Origin: Deltaproteobacteria bacterium
Lineage (GTDB): Bacteria > Desulfobacterota > DSM-4660 > Desulfatiglandales > HGW-15
Length of the DNA stretch: 32,578 nucleotides
NCBI GenBank assembly: GCA_016932235.1
Contig: JAFGDF010000218.1
Location: forward strand, 1 to 32,578
Reading direction: 5' to 3'
This document shows, in pieces, positions 7,933 to 15,953 of this stretch. The notes under the pieces are model-generated. The model had not been told where the DNA came from and searched no databases. It saw nothing but the letters and a program-made list of their open reading frames with translations. Each line of letters starts with the position of its first letter. Position 1 is the first letter of the stretch. Position numbers and translations under genes: made by a program.

Positions 7933-9297
7933 CTAATACTCCCCTATCGCCCTCAGCAACCCCGCTTTCGCAAGGTTGTGGTCATACAGCGCCCTGTAAT
8001 AGTTTATCCGGGCCCGCGAGAGGAGGGTCTGAGCGTCAAGGACCTCTGTTGATGTCGTAACCTGAGCGTTGTATCTTTCCTGACTGACCCTGAGGTTCTC
8101 TTCGGCCTGCTCAACAGCCTTCTTTGTTGCGGGAATGTTTTTCTCCGCCTGATCGAGATCCAGAACCGCCTGTTTGAGTTCCATTGAGATACCATCCTCA
8201 ACAGCCTTTCTGGTCTGGGCGAGTTGCCGCTTCAGGCTCTCCTTTTCCCCAACCATACTACTCTTCTTGCCCCATTCCCAGAATGTCCATGAGAGCCCTG
8301 CGGTTATCTGCCAATTGTTCCCATCGTGAAACCTGCTCCCTGAAACATCCATATCATCTCCGGCCTTAATGTAATCGTATGTCAGCGCAACATTAGGATA
8401 ATATTTGCTCTTTGCAAGCCTGATCTGCTCGTCAATCTGCATATCATTTATTTCCATTGCCTTGATTTCAGGCCTCTGAGCAATGGCTTTATCCAGGGAT
8501 TCCTTAAAATCGATGGATACCGACTTAAAATAAAGAATGTCTTCAATCACAACATCATCATTTATCGGTTTTGCCAGAAGAACATTAAAGGCGGACCTCG
8601 CAAGCTTTGATGCATTTTGCGTCCTGATAAGTTCATACCTGGCGTTAGCCAGCTCCACTTCGGCCTTCAGCAAATCATTGATCGGGATCATGCCGACATT
8701 ATAAAAATTTCGGGCGACCCTTACGTGGGACTCAAGGGATTTGACGGCATCTTCCGCTACAAAAATAGATTTATCAGCCGTTAAAATATTGAAATAGGAC
8801 TCCTTAACCTTAAGTGCAAGGTCAAGCCTTTCAAGTTCAAGTTCCATCTTCCTCTGATCAATCCCGAGCTTCGCAAGTTCATAGGCGCTCGAAAGGGCAT
8901 AGCCGGTAAAAAGAGGCTGAGATACGGTCCCCTTCCATTGAAAGTTATCCTGCGTATTCATTTCACGTCCGGGCATAAAAGCGAAAGTGCCTGTTGGGAT
9001 GCCCGCGCCTGTGAACAGAGGAAGCATTGCATCAGAGGATCTGCTTACTTCGCTCAACCTTGTATATCCGTATGTGGTGCTGAATTTTGGATAAAAATCG
9101 GCTTTTGCCTGTTCCTTGAGGTGTTCGGCTTCCACTATCTTTTCCTCTTTAGCCTTTACACCCCAATTCCCTGACAAGGCCTCTTCTATACTTTTTTCCA
9201 GAGTATATATGCCTGCCTTTTCTTCACCTGTACTGATACAAGGAAAAGTGAAAATCGAGGTAATAATGAAAATCAGTATCTTTTGCCTTAATGTCAT
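7933..9297 (-). CDS. TolC-family outer membrane efflux protein
   Basis: A 454-residue outer-membrane channel protein. The N-terminus has a signal peptide (MTLRQKILIFIITSIFTFP). The mature part carries the two-fold repeated OEP pattern: helical segments with SIEEALSGNWGVKAKEEKI, QPLFTGYALSSAYELAKLG, then AIAQRPEIKAMEI, AGLSWTFWEWGKKSS and a final ERYNAQVTTSTEVLDAQTLL. Such proteins form the outer-membrane exit of type I secretion or RND/MFS efflux. No inner-membrane pump or adaptor gene is adjacent, so the partner is unknown. GGGAGGTG lies 4 nt before the ATG, a strong ribosome site. It is upstream of ftsE on the same strand but 212 bp away, so co-transcription is uncertain. Confidence 0.93.
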   Translation of the reverse strand: MTLRQKILIFIITSIFTFPCISTGEEKAGIYTLEKSIEEALSGNWGVKAKEEKIVEAEHLKEQAKADFYPKFSTTYGYTRLSEVSRSSDAMLPLFTGAGIPTGTFAFMPGREMNTQDNFQWKGTVSQPLFTGYALSSAYELAKLGIDQRKMELELERLDLALKVKESYFNILTADKSIFVAEDAVKSLESHVRVARNFYNVGMIPINDLLKAEVELANARYELIRTQNASKLARSAFNVLLAKPINDDVVIEDILYFKSVSIDFKESLDKAIAQRPEIKAMEINDMQIDEQIRLAKSKYYPNVALTYDYIKAGDDMDVSGSRFHDGNNWQITAGLSWTFWEWGKKSSMVGEKESLKRQLAQTRKAVEDGISMELKQAVLDLDQAEKNIPATKKAVEQAEENLRVSQERYNAQVTTSTEVLDAQTLLSRARINYYRALYDHNLAKAGLLRAIGEY

Positions 9298-9382
9298 TAC
9301 GCACCTCCCTTTGGATTACCAAATTGGAAAATAAGTGTTAAAATTTGTATTATTTGATGATACTTCCGTGAATGAGACCAAT

Positions 9383-9411
9383 CTATTAAAACAGCCCAAT
9401 AGATATGTCAA
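9383..9411 (-). promoter_or_regulatory. Candidate promoter for the tolC-like gene
   Basis: Minus strand: TTGACA (9406-9411), 17-bp spacer, TAATAG (9383-9388), or TTTAAT two bases earlier. It lies about 86 bp before the ATG. The -35 is perfect and the -10 poor. Confidence 0.45.
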
Positions 9412-9429
9412 TGTATTACCATTACCCCT

Positions 9430-9916
9430 GATCCATCATCAAAATGCCACCTGCGATATTGCCTTCGATCGCTCGTCCTTGCCCTCCGGCCTGGAGGCCT
9501 CTGGGCTGGAAGCGGGCGTATTGCTCATACACCTCAGTCCTCCCTCCTCGGCGCCTCCTATGAAAATTCGTGAAATTCAGCATATTCTGCGATCAAGCAT
9601 GTGGATGGATACATTTCATCGCATCCTCTGTTTTCGGTCCTTCTGGAGGGACCCTTGATATTTTATTATATAACGCGCTCTGTCGCGTCCGGCTTTTCGG
9701 CCACGACGGAGCGTGGCCCTCCACGATACCTTTAAAGGCGATATAGAAAACATTCACCGCCGTCCATCGTGAATGAAGAAATTTCATCCTTCCTTCAATC
9801 CGGGTTTTTTTCGCACCCGGCGGCCCTGCTGGCATCTGACACCTTGCCGGTGTTCAGGAATATGCCAAAATCCACTGTTCATATCGCTTATGAGGAAATT
9901 TGATGGTGGATTTTGG
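9430..9916 (+). repeat. Dispersed repeat element, copy 1 (expanded by about 250 bp)
   Basis: Begins GATCCATCATCAA and ends with a 52-bp inverted-repeat module (9865-9916) bounded by CCAAAATCCA and TGGATTTTGG. Its first ~130 bp (GCGATCG-like block, CCTGGAGGCC, GGCGTATTGCTCATAC..CTCAGTC, GGCGCC) and the final CTGGCATCT..CACCT.GCCGGTG align by eye with the shorter copy at 22781-23019. The middle (about 9560-9825) is extra and holds a separate GC-rich palindrome around CGGCCACGACGGAGCGTGGCC. No convincing protein is encoded. The element fills most of the gap between the methyltransferase locus and the tolC-like gene. Confidence 0.6.
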
Positions 9917-9962
9917 ATTTCAAACCTGGATTGCGTAAATAATATCACTTTGAAGCATGATT

Positions 9963-10007
9963 AAAAATGCCATATTTCCCCTCAAGCTTCAACAAGGAAG
10001 ATATGGC
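9963..10007 (-). terminator. Rho-independent terminator of the methyltransferase locus
   Basis: On the minus strand GCCATATCTTCC (9996-10007) can pair with GGGAAATATGGC (9969-9980) with two imperfect pairs, followed directly by ATTTTTAAT. It is about 95 nt after the stop of the methyltransferase C-terminal part, the expected place for the end of that transcript. Confidence 0.55.
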
Positions 10008-10100
10008 AAGTTTGAGATATTATATCACTGTTTTTCAAGATTTGATATTAATGGTCAAACAATCAGAAAATACCTAACTTTAGGCATAGAAAACGAATTT

Positions 10101-11621
10101 TTAAAATAACCGTTTCTGAATTTGAATACCTCCCTTACTCTTCAAAAGGATACCCTTTTGATTTATTAAGCTGTAAATATCTGTTTTTGCCTTTTCTTTT
10201 GTGTAGGCATTTCGAAGGGTATCAAAATAGATTAATTGCCAATTTTCATTTTCAAAATGATCCTTAAAAAGAGGAGATGTCATTTTTCTCATAAGTTGAC
10301 CTTCCCGTTCCTCTGGCAATACCATAAATTTATCAACTTCTTTATCTACATTTGAACCACGCATAAGGGCGCTGGTCATAGCTGTTGTTGATTCCACCTC
10401 AAAGATGGCCCTTACCACTTTACCCTTTAACCATATTAGATCAATATTCTCGATCACATCCAGATTTGTCGCATTATCAACCTCCAATTGTTCAACCGTC
10501 ATATACTCATCAAGGGTTTTGCCTTTTGCGACTAGACCGCTGTCTTTCTCATATTGCTCCCTCTTCCCGATCCAGATGTCATACCCCTTTTCCTTGCCAA
10601 TAATGGCGAGCATTGCGAGGATTTCACTATGCTGATTAACACGCTGCTGAATCTCCGGTTTTAAGAGCCAGTATCCCCCGGAAACGGGCCTTGCATAAAT
10701 ACTTAAAGCATCCTTTATGCTCGTGCTGTCCGATGTAAGGGAATTGGGGAACTCCGTGCTAATCGCATCCCACATCTCTGTAAATGTCACTCTCCCCATC
10801 TGTTGGAGCTTTCTATAGACAGTTTGTTCCACCCTTTCAGTCAATGGGATTTCATTCAGTCTTGGCACTATAGATGTGTCCCTGAACCACCAGAGTTTGC
10901 CCTCTGCTTTTCCAACCTTTGCAGAAAGCAAGATAAATTCCTTATCAAGATGCTTCTTAAGCAATGCATTTATATCAAGTCCCGTATGCAGGCTGCCAAA
11001 AAAGCCGTGTTTAGCAAGTACTGGATCTATATAGTTAATGATAATTGTGTATGGTGTGGGTTCCGCTCTCTCGGCAAGCAGAGCTATGGTTGATTCAACA
11101 ACTATATTCTCAAACCTGACCTCGTCAATCTCTTCGGGCTTGGAAACAGCCGTTTCCGGTTTGTTAAATCTTAGATAGAAATCCCCCTGAGCTGAACCGA
11201 AAGGTTGAAGCATAGCTTTGGCTGAAACCTGTCCAAGAGGCTGGTGGTGAATCTTCTCAAATTCAAAACCCGCAGACACCCCTGCCCTGATTGTAGCATT
11301 ACGCACCTTAAATGTAGGATTATGGAAAGTAACTGTGAGAAAATGTCGAGGTTTTAGAACACGAAACATCTGTTGAAAACCGGACGATAAAAGGGAGTGA
11401 TAGACGTTAAAGTCTTTATGTTGGTGCTCATTCCTGATAATCTCATTGTCGATGATCCTTTTAACATAATTACTGTTCATTTTAAGCCATGACACCCATA
11501 AATAGGAAAGCTCACCGAATTGAATCGAGGCATCGTAAGGAGGGTCTGTGAATATGTAATCAACGGACTCATCAGGCATCTTTCTCATGAGGTCAAAGCA
11601 AGAGCCATTGTATATATACAT
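10101..11621 (-). CDS. DNA methyltransferase, C-terminal part (DPPY motif plus possible nuclease-like domain); frame-shifted from its N-terminal part
   Basis: This frame holds the second half of an amino-methyltransferase: ESVDYIFTDPPYDASIQFGEL (motif IV, TDPPY about 12 residues into the recognisable part), followed by the rest of the catalytic fold (FRVLKPRHFLTVTFHNP). A middle region may be winged-helix-like (about 270-345). Near the C-terminus come DLIWLKGKVVRAIFEVESTT and a predicted alpha/beta region. The D...FEVE arrangement resembles, but does not prove, a PD-(D/E)XK-type nuclease core. The N-terminal half (FDPFAGSG, zinc ribbon) is in the adjacent frame at 11593-12642. Adding one TA to the TATATATA run at 11611-11618 would join them as ..ADVYIYNGSCFDLM... 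The ATG at 11621 is only nominal, with no ribosome site. A hairpin terminator follows. Confidence 0.8.
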   Translation of the reverse strand: MYIYNGSCFDLMRKMPDESVDYIFTDPPYDASIQFGELSYLWVSWLKMNSNYVKRIIDNEIIRNEHQHKDFNVYHSLLSSGFQQMFRVLKPRHFLTVTFHNPTFKVRNATIRAGVSAGFEFEKIHHQPLGQVSAKAMLQPFGSAQGDFYLRFNKPETAVSKPEEIDEVRFENIVVESTIALLAERAEPTPYTIIINYIDPVLAKHGFFGSLHTGLDINALLKKHLDKEFILLSAKVGKAEGKLWWFRDTSIVPRLNEIPLTERVEQTVYRKLQQMGRVTFTEMWDAISTEFPNSLTSDSTSIKDALSIYARPVSGGYWLLKPEIQQRVNQHSEILAMLAIIGKEKGYDIWIGKREQYEKDSGLVAKGKTLDEYMTVEQLEVDNATNLDVIENIDLIWLKGKVVRAIFEVESTTAMTSALMRGSNVDKEVDKFMVLPEEREGQLMRKMTSPLFKDHFENENWQLIYFDTLRNAYTKEKAKTDIYSLINQKGILLKSKGGIQIQKRLF

Positions 11622-12642
11622 CCGCTCTGCCGGAAAGAATTTGTTTAAGAGATGAGGCAATTTTTATATCCTTAAATATCTCATTCGATTCCCTTTTTGC
11701 TTTCAAAAGCCCCTGATGACCGTTGATCGAACTCTCAAACTTATTCCATACATTTTGCTCCATGTAATTCGTCGCGAACCAATAACTGTGCTGAGTCCAT
11801 CCTGTTGAAGAAAATGCGGTGTGATGACTTGTCGGCGATGGATTGCTGATCGCGATCATGCGACTGCACAGGTGTACCATTGAGGAGAAGGCGATTTTCA
11901 AGAAATCCCTGAGCCCATTATCAGGCTCCCTTTCTATTGCCTCAATCAGCCAGCTAAGAGCCTGAAGGTTTCTTTTTGTAAAGAGTTCATCTATCGTTTC
12001 ATATTTTTCTTTTTTCTTAAACGGCCTGCCATCCGGGTAATAGAGCGGGTTGGTAGGATACCATCCCTTTATCTCTCTCTGTTCAATCTCTTGAAGGAGA
12101 TTCTGATCAGATTTAATAAGCATGCAATTTTCTGCCTGCCTATCCCCGCAGTGAGGGCATGATTGATAGCGAATCTCTTCACATCGACCTTCTCTCCATA
12201 TCGCGCTATCAAAAATGACATCATTTTCGCATTTCCGGCACTTTGTAAGATAGAGGCCTTCAATCCTGGCCTTGACCTTTTCTTCCACCCGCTTGAAAGC
12301 TTCATAGAGATGCATACTACTTACAGGTTTGATGGTAAGGCGCGTAATCTCAGTAGCAACAGGCACCAGATCGCATACTATTGCCTTCCTTCCATTCCTC
12401 AGGGCCTCCATTGCTGAAATCCCGCTTCCCGCAAATGGGTCAAACACAATGCCCCCTTCCGGGCAATAGGTCCTGATATACTCCCCTACTACATTCCATG
12501 TCTTCCTCGACCAGTATTTGTGCCACAGGTACATGGAGGTATGAGCGAGGGGAGGAATTTGACGGTTCAGGTGAACAACCTGTCTGGCATCTGTTGATGA
12601 AGTGCCTACTTTCCTTGGTTTTTTAAGCCTATCCCTTTTCAA
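11593..12642 (-). CDS. DNA methyltransferase, N-terminal part (FDPFAGSG motif and zinc ribbon); frame lost at its 3' end
   Basis: Contains the SAM-binding motif I FDPFAGSG (residues 67-74), YLWHKYWSRKTWNVV just before it, and a four-cysteine zinc ribbon (CRKC 135-138, CPHC 162-165). This is the arrangement of zinc-ribbon-containing adenine/cytosine-N4 DNA methylases in which motif I precedes the DPPY motif. The catalytic DPPY is absent from this frame and appears in the overlapping frame at 10101-11621, so the gene is broken near 11611-11618. The last ten residues (..VYIQWLLL) are out-of-frame readthrough. The start is a TTG only two bases after the end of the RadC-like reading frame, with AAAGGGAA as ribosome site, so translation of the two was coupled. 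Target base and recognition sequence cannot be inferred. Confidence 0.8.
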   Translation of the reverse strand: MKRDRLKKPRKVGTSSTDARQVVHLNRQIPPLAHTSMYLWHKYWSRKTWNVVGEYIRTYCPEGGIVFDPFAGSGISAMEALRNGRKAIVCDLVPVATEITRLTIKPVSSMHLYEAFKRVEEKVKARIEGLYLTKCRKCENDVIFDSAIWREGRCEEIRYQSCPHCGDRQAENCMLIKSDQNLLQEIEQREIKGWYPTNPLYYPDGRPFKKKEKYETIDELFTKRNLQALSWLIEAIEREPDNGLRDFLKIAFSSMVHLCSRMIAISNPSPTSHHTAFSSTGWTQHSYWFATNYMEQNVWNKFESSINGHQGLLKAKRESNEIFKDIKIASSLKQILSGRADVYIQWLLL

Positions 12643-12644
12643 AT

Positions 12645-13196
12645 CTATTCCCTTTCGAGCGCTTTCGCTATCCTTTTTACTACCTCCAGAGCAGCAGCAA
12701 TCCTGACCACCCTGACATCACCTAATCCCACAATTTGTGCGATATCATAGAGTTTCTGCCCCATAAGGCCGCTGATTGACTTGTATCTATCCAATATTTC
12801 TTTTGCCAGATCCTTTGCTGTTTAATCTTTATGCCGACCTCCGATGAGTACGGCTAAGACATCAGTATCAGATAGCCCGGGCAGGATTAGTTTAACAAGC
12901 CTGCTGTTGGGAAGGTCCCATTTTTTCTCCTTGAATATCCTTTTTGTCATTTCGAATGGAGCCGCAATCCGCTCCATTTTGACTCTTTTCAGGCCTTTAA
13001 TTTCTGAAAATTCCCCTGTTTTCCTTCCTAAAAGTCCGGCTATAGAGTGATATTTATCCATAAGTTCTTTTGCTATGTCCTTGGCTGTTTTTCCTTTATA
13101 ACCGCTTCCAATTAAAATTGCGAGGAGTTCTTCATCCGTCAGCGATGTAGGCCCTAATTCAATAAGCTTTCCGCCCGGATGAGACCATTTCGTCAT
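12645..13196 (-). pseudogene. RadC-like HhH (UPF0758 N-terminal) tandem-repeat protein, interrupted by an in-frame TAA
   Basis: The first 124 codons (13196-12822) encode one unit typical of the RadC N-terminal region (LGPTSLTDEELLAILIGSGYKGKTAKDIAKEL...EIKGLKRVKMERIAA), then the beginning of a second unit (LPGLSDTDVLAVLIGGRHKD). A TAA at 12822-12824 follows, after which the same frame continues for 58 more codons: TAKDLAKEILDRYKSISGLM...IVGLGDVRVVRIAAALEVVKRI. The stop aligns with a lysine of the first unit, so one A-to-T change from AAA would explain it. There is no MPN/JAB metalloprotease domain, which full RadC proteins have. AGAGGA gives a normal ribosome site before ATG 13196. The frame ends two bases before the methyltransferase start. 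Confidence 0.75.
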
Positions 13197-13363
13197 CTTA
13201 TTATTCCTCTTAATCGCTAAACTAAAATAGATTAAAGAATGGGATCATTGAAACTGTTATTACCATAAATACACCAAGAAAACGACATTAAAACGTTTCT
13301 CTTTACCCCATGAAATGAGGCCTCAACATGAAAAGGATATTCTTTTAAAAATCGTCAATAGGA

Positions 13364-13393
13364 TTTACAATATGTAAAGAGTCGAGTTATAAT
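13364..13393 (+). promoter_or_regulatory. Promoter of the HtrA-type protease gene
   Basis: TTTACA (13364-13369), 18-bp spacer, TATAAT (13388-13393), about 80 bp before the ATG. The -10 is perfect. No other feature is evident in the divergent 278-bp gap. Confidence 0.6.
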
Positions 13394-13474
13394 TTTACAG
13401 GATCGGCAATCAAGTTGAAAAACACTAAAACTATTAAATGGGTTCAAGCCCTATGAAAATCAAGGAAGTTTCTT

Positions 13475-14626
13475 ATGCCTGACAGACTGAGAAGATATAC
13501 ATGGCTCATTGTCATTATCCTTTTATTACTCTTCTGGATGAATAAAGACGATATATTTAAGATTTTGAGACAAAGGCCCAAGGCCGAATCGCTGGACTTC
13601 AATAAACCCAGAGGCGGTTCGCAGGCTCCTCAGACAGTCATCTCCGCTGATGAAAAAATCAACATGGACGTCTTTGAAACGGTTCATCCGGCCGTAGTCA
13701 ATATCGTTACGACTACCCTTGGGGTGAACTTCTGGATGGAGATCATTCCGAGGGAAGGACAGGGATCAGGATTCATAATCGACCGCAATGGATATATCCT
13801 CACCAACAGCCATGTGGTCGCGAATGCCCAGAGTATAACTGTAACAACTTCCGGGGAGAAGAAGGTTCGGGCGACTCTTGTGGGTCGTGATCCGGGTTCG
13901 GACCTCGCTGTTATCAAAATACCGTCATCAAGCGTTGAAACGATTGTCCCGCTTGGAGACTCTGATAAGGTCAGGGTGGGTCAGAAGGCGATCGCCATAG
14001 GGAATCCCTTTGGCCTTTCACATACCCTGACAACCGGAATCGTAAGCGCCCTGAACAGATCCATTAGAACGGATGAAAAAAACCGGATAGACAACCTGAT
14101 CCAAACGGATGCGGCCATCAATCCCGGCAATTCGGGAGGACCGCTCCTTAACTCAAATGGCGAAGTAATAGGAATAAACACTGCAATCATTAGCCTTTCA
14201 GGGGGTTACCAGGGAATTGGTTTTGCCATACCCATAAATTATGCCAAGGAGATTGCGACAAAACTGATAACAGCAGGAAAGGTGGCAAGACCATGGATGG
14301 GACTATCAGGCTTATCGGTTACAAAGGAACTGTCAGATAAACTCGGGCTTGCGGTTGATAAAGGGGTATTGATTATTGAGATTATTGCTGATGGACCGGC
14401 GGACCAGGCGGGATTAAGGGGTGGAGATAAAGAAGTAATCATTGATGGAGCAAGGTTTGTCATCGGAGGTGATATAGTCGTATCAGTGAATAACAAGGAA
14501 ATCCCTGACATGAAATCGCTCGTTGGAATTATAGAGGGGTTAAACGCGGGCGAGTCGGTCGATGTTAAAATCTCCAGGAATGATAATATCCTCGCACTTA
14601 AGGTGCTTCTCTCTGAAAGGCCTTAA
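13475..14626 (+). CDS. HtrA/Deg-type trypsin-like serine protease with one PDZ domain
   Basis: Envelope quality-control protease. A single N-terminal hydrophobic segment (about 9-22, TWLIVIILLLLFWM) with no clear cleavage site makes it membrane-anchored, facing the periplasm. The catalytic triad is visible: His113 in LTNSHVV, Asp143 in GSDLAV, Ser220 in GNSGGP. One PDZ domain follows (about 273-378). With 383 residues and a single PDZ it resembles DegS-sized proteins more than two-PDZ DegP, but whether it acts in regulated proteolysis or general degradation cannot be told. AAGGAAG lies 6 nt before the ATG. It stands alone, divergent from the RadC-like gene and convergent with the small gene that follows; the two stops are 4 bp apart within a short hairpin. 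Confidence 0.94.
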   Translation: MPDRLRRYTWLIVIILLLLFWMNKDDIFKILRQRPKAESLDFNKPRGGSQAPQTVISADEKINMDVFETVHPAVVNIVTTTLGVNFWMEIIPREGQGSGFIIDRNGYILTNSHVVANAQSITVTTSGEKKVRATLVGRDPGSDLAVIKIPSSSVETIVPLGDSDKVRVGQKAIAIGNPFGLSHTLTTGIVSALNRSIRTDEKNRIDNLIQTDAAINPGNSGGPLLNSNGEVIGINTAIISLSGGYQGIGFAIPINYAKEIATKLITAGKVARPWMGLSGLSVTKELSDKLGLAVDKGVLIIEIIADGPADQAGLRGGDKEVIIDGARFVIGGDIVVSVNNKEIPDMKSLVGIIEGLNAGESVDVKISRNDNILALKVLLSERP

Positions 14627-14637
14627 GTAATTAAGGC
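14620..14637. terminator. Short bidirectional hairpin at convergent stop codons
   Basis: GCCTTAA, loop GTAA, TTAAGGC: a perfect 7-bp stem containing the stop codons of both convergent genes. It lacks a long U tract, so its strength as a terminator is doubtful. Confidence 0.3.
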
Positions 14638-14930
14638 TCTTCATGTCCCAGCATGATCATCCTGACCCTCGCGGCTTCATTTCTCTTATTATCCCATTCC
14701 TTCCATTGTTCTTTCAGATCAATGATCTCCTTTTCCATGTTAGCTTTTTCCTTCTGATTTACTGTTGAAGAGGAAAAATCGTTTATTTTCTTTTTTATAG
14801 CCCTCACCTGGTCTCTGATTTCCCTCATTGCATCCAGGGCTTCAATTTCTTTCCGGCTGGGAACTTCACAGCCTTTACACGTTTTGTCACAGTCAATATC
14901 AGGGGAGCTTTTAATCTTTATAATATTGGT
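14631..14930 (-). CDS. Small uncharacterised protein with Cys motif and C-terminal coiled coil
   Basis: I do not recognise this as a named family. From the chosen ATG it is about 99 residues: MTNIIKIKSSPDIDCDKTCKGCEVPSRKEIE, then an alpha-helical, charged stretch (EALDAMREIRDQVRAIKKKI... to the end) that should form a coiled coil. The CDKTCKGC cluster could bind metal. The start at 14930 is chosen because AAGGAG and GGAGG lie just upstream. The frame stays open to a TTG at 15092, and the extension contains a second pair of cysteines in CKYCKK, so a longer 153-residue protein with a CxxC/CxxxCxxC metal site is possible. It is cytoplasmic by appearance, convergent with the HtrA gene and divergent from the MBL hydrolase gene. 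Confidence 0.65.
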   Translation of the reverse strand, partial: TNIIKIKSSPDIDCDKTCKGCEVPSRKEIEALDAMREIRDQVRAIKKKINDFSSSTVNQKEKANMEKEIIDLKEQWKEWDNKRNEAARVRMIMLGHEEP

Positions 14931-15085
14931 CATTACCTCCATCTCCTTGCCTTTTGGTCTGGTTCTCCCATAATTGTTTATAGCAATACGCTCCTGGGCA
15001 TACTTTATATATTTCTTGCAGTATTTACATGCTGTTAATACCATAAAACCGTATTTCTTTCTTTCAATATCAATAACATTATTCC

Positions 15086-15122
15086 TTGACAATAGTGATC
15101 AAGCCTTTTACTAAAATGTCAA
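15086..15122. promoter_or_regulatory. Face-to-face TTGACA boxes between divergent genes
   Basis: TTGACA on the plus strand (15086-15091) faces TTGACA on the minus strand (15117-15122). On the plus strand a 17-bp spacer leads to TACTAA, before the MBL gene. On the minus strand only weak -10 matches (such as CACTAT or ATCACT) exist. The two candidate promoters would overlap and exclude each other. Confidence 0.4.
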
Positions 15123-15179
15123 AAATCCTATTCGGAGTCTTTTGAATTTTATCCTATAGTTACCAAGGGGTTGATGATT

Positions 15180-15839
15180 ATGGAAATATTTAAAGATCTT
15201 TACGCATTTCAATGGAACAATCCCATGTCCAACAACTGTAACACCTATTTCATTAACAGACATAAAAGGATCCTCATTGATCCGGGGCATTTTCATTTTT
15301 TTAGTCATATAAGGGACAATCTATCCGCGCTGTCTCTTTCCCCCGAGGATATTGACCTTGTTATTGTCACCCACGGCCATCCTGATCACTTCGAGGGAGT
15401 GAAAATATTCCTTGAAGCATCCTCCATTATTGCCATGCATAAAACAGAGCTGGACTTTCTGAATCACTCCAGCCCTCACCTTATAAGGGCATTAGGAATT
15501 GAAAGATTTGAACCACATATATTCCTTGCTGAAGGTGATCTTAGGGCAGGAGACATGAACTTTCAGGTGATTCACACACCCGGTCATTCACCGGGCTCCG
15601 TGTGTCTCTACTGGCCGGACATGAAGGTCCTTTTTTCAGGAGATGTTGTCTTTGACAAGGGAATAGGCAGAACCGATCTGCCAGGAGGAAATGGTGAAGA
15701 GCTGAAGGAAAGCATAAAAAAACTTTCTTTGCTCGAAGTTGAATCCCTTCTTCCCGGACACGGGCAGATTGTAGAGGGGAAAAAGAACGTTGAAAATAAT
15801 TTCGAGATTATTGAACGAATGTGGTTCGGATATTTGTAA
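15180..15839 (+). CDS. MBL-fold metallo-hydrolase (glyoxalase II-like)
   Basis: A cytoplasmic zinc- or iron-dependent hydrolase of the metallo-beta-lactamase fold, about 219 residues and single-domain. The metal ligands are in place: THGHPDH (64-70), HTPGHSPGS (the third histidine, about 130), FSGDVVFD (bridging Asp) and LLPGHG (final His). The pattern GIGRTDLPGG is common in glyoxalase II-like and persulfide-dioxygenase-like members, but the substrate is not determinable. The start at ATG 15180 is favoured over the TTG and ATG 9 and 6 bp upstream because AAGGGG is 9 nt before it. The gene appears monocistronic: 225 bp with a REP-like palindrome separate it from the LysR gene. Confidence 0.88.
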   Translation: MEIFKDLYAFQWNNPMSNNCNTYFINRHKRILIDPGHFHFFSHIRDNLSALSLSPEDIDLVIVTHGHPDHFEGVKIFLEASSIIAMHKTELDFLNHSSPHLIRALGIERFEPHIFLAEGDLRAGDMNFQVIHTPGHSPGSVCLYWPDMKVLFSGDVVFDKGIGRTDLPGGNGEELKESIKKLSLLEVESLLPGHGQIVEGKKNVENNFEIIERMWFGYL

Positions 15840-15953
15840 CCCAGATTAATAAACGATTTGATTTCAATAAGCTATATTTATTAAAATTTTTGATTCCAAT
15901 GAATTATATCAAATGAAAAATCACCAGAAACCAAGTAAAATTTAAATCTTAAC

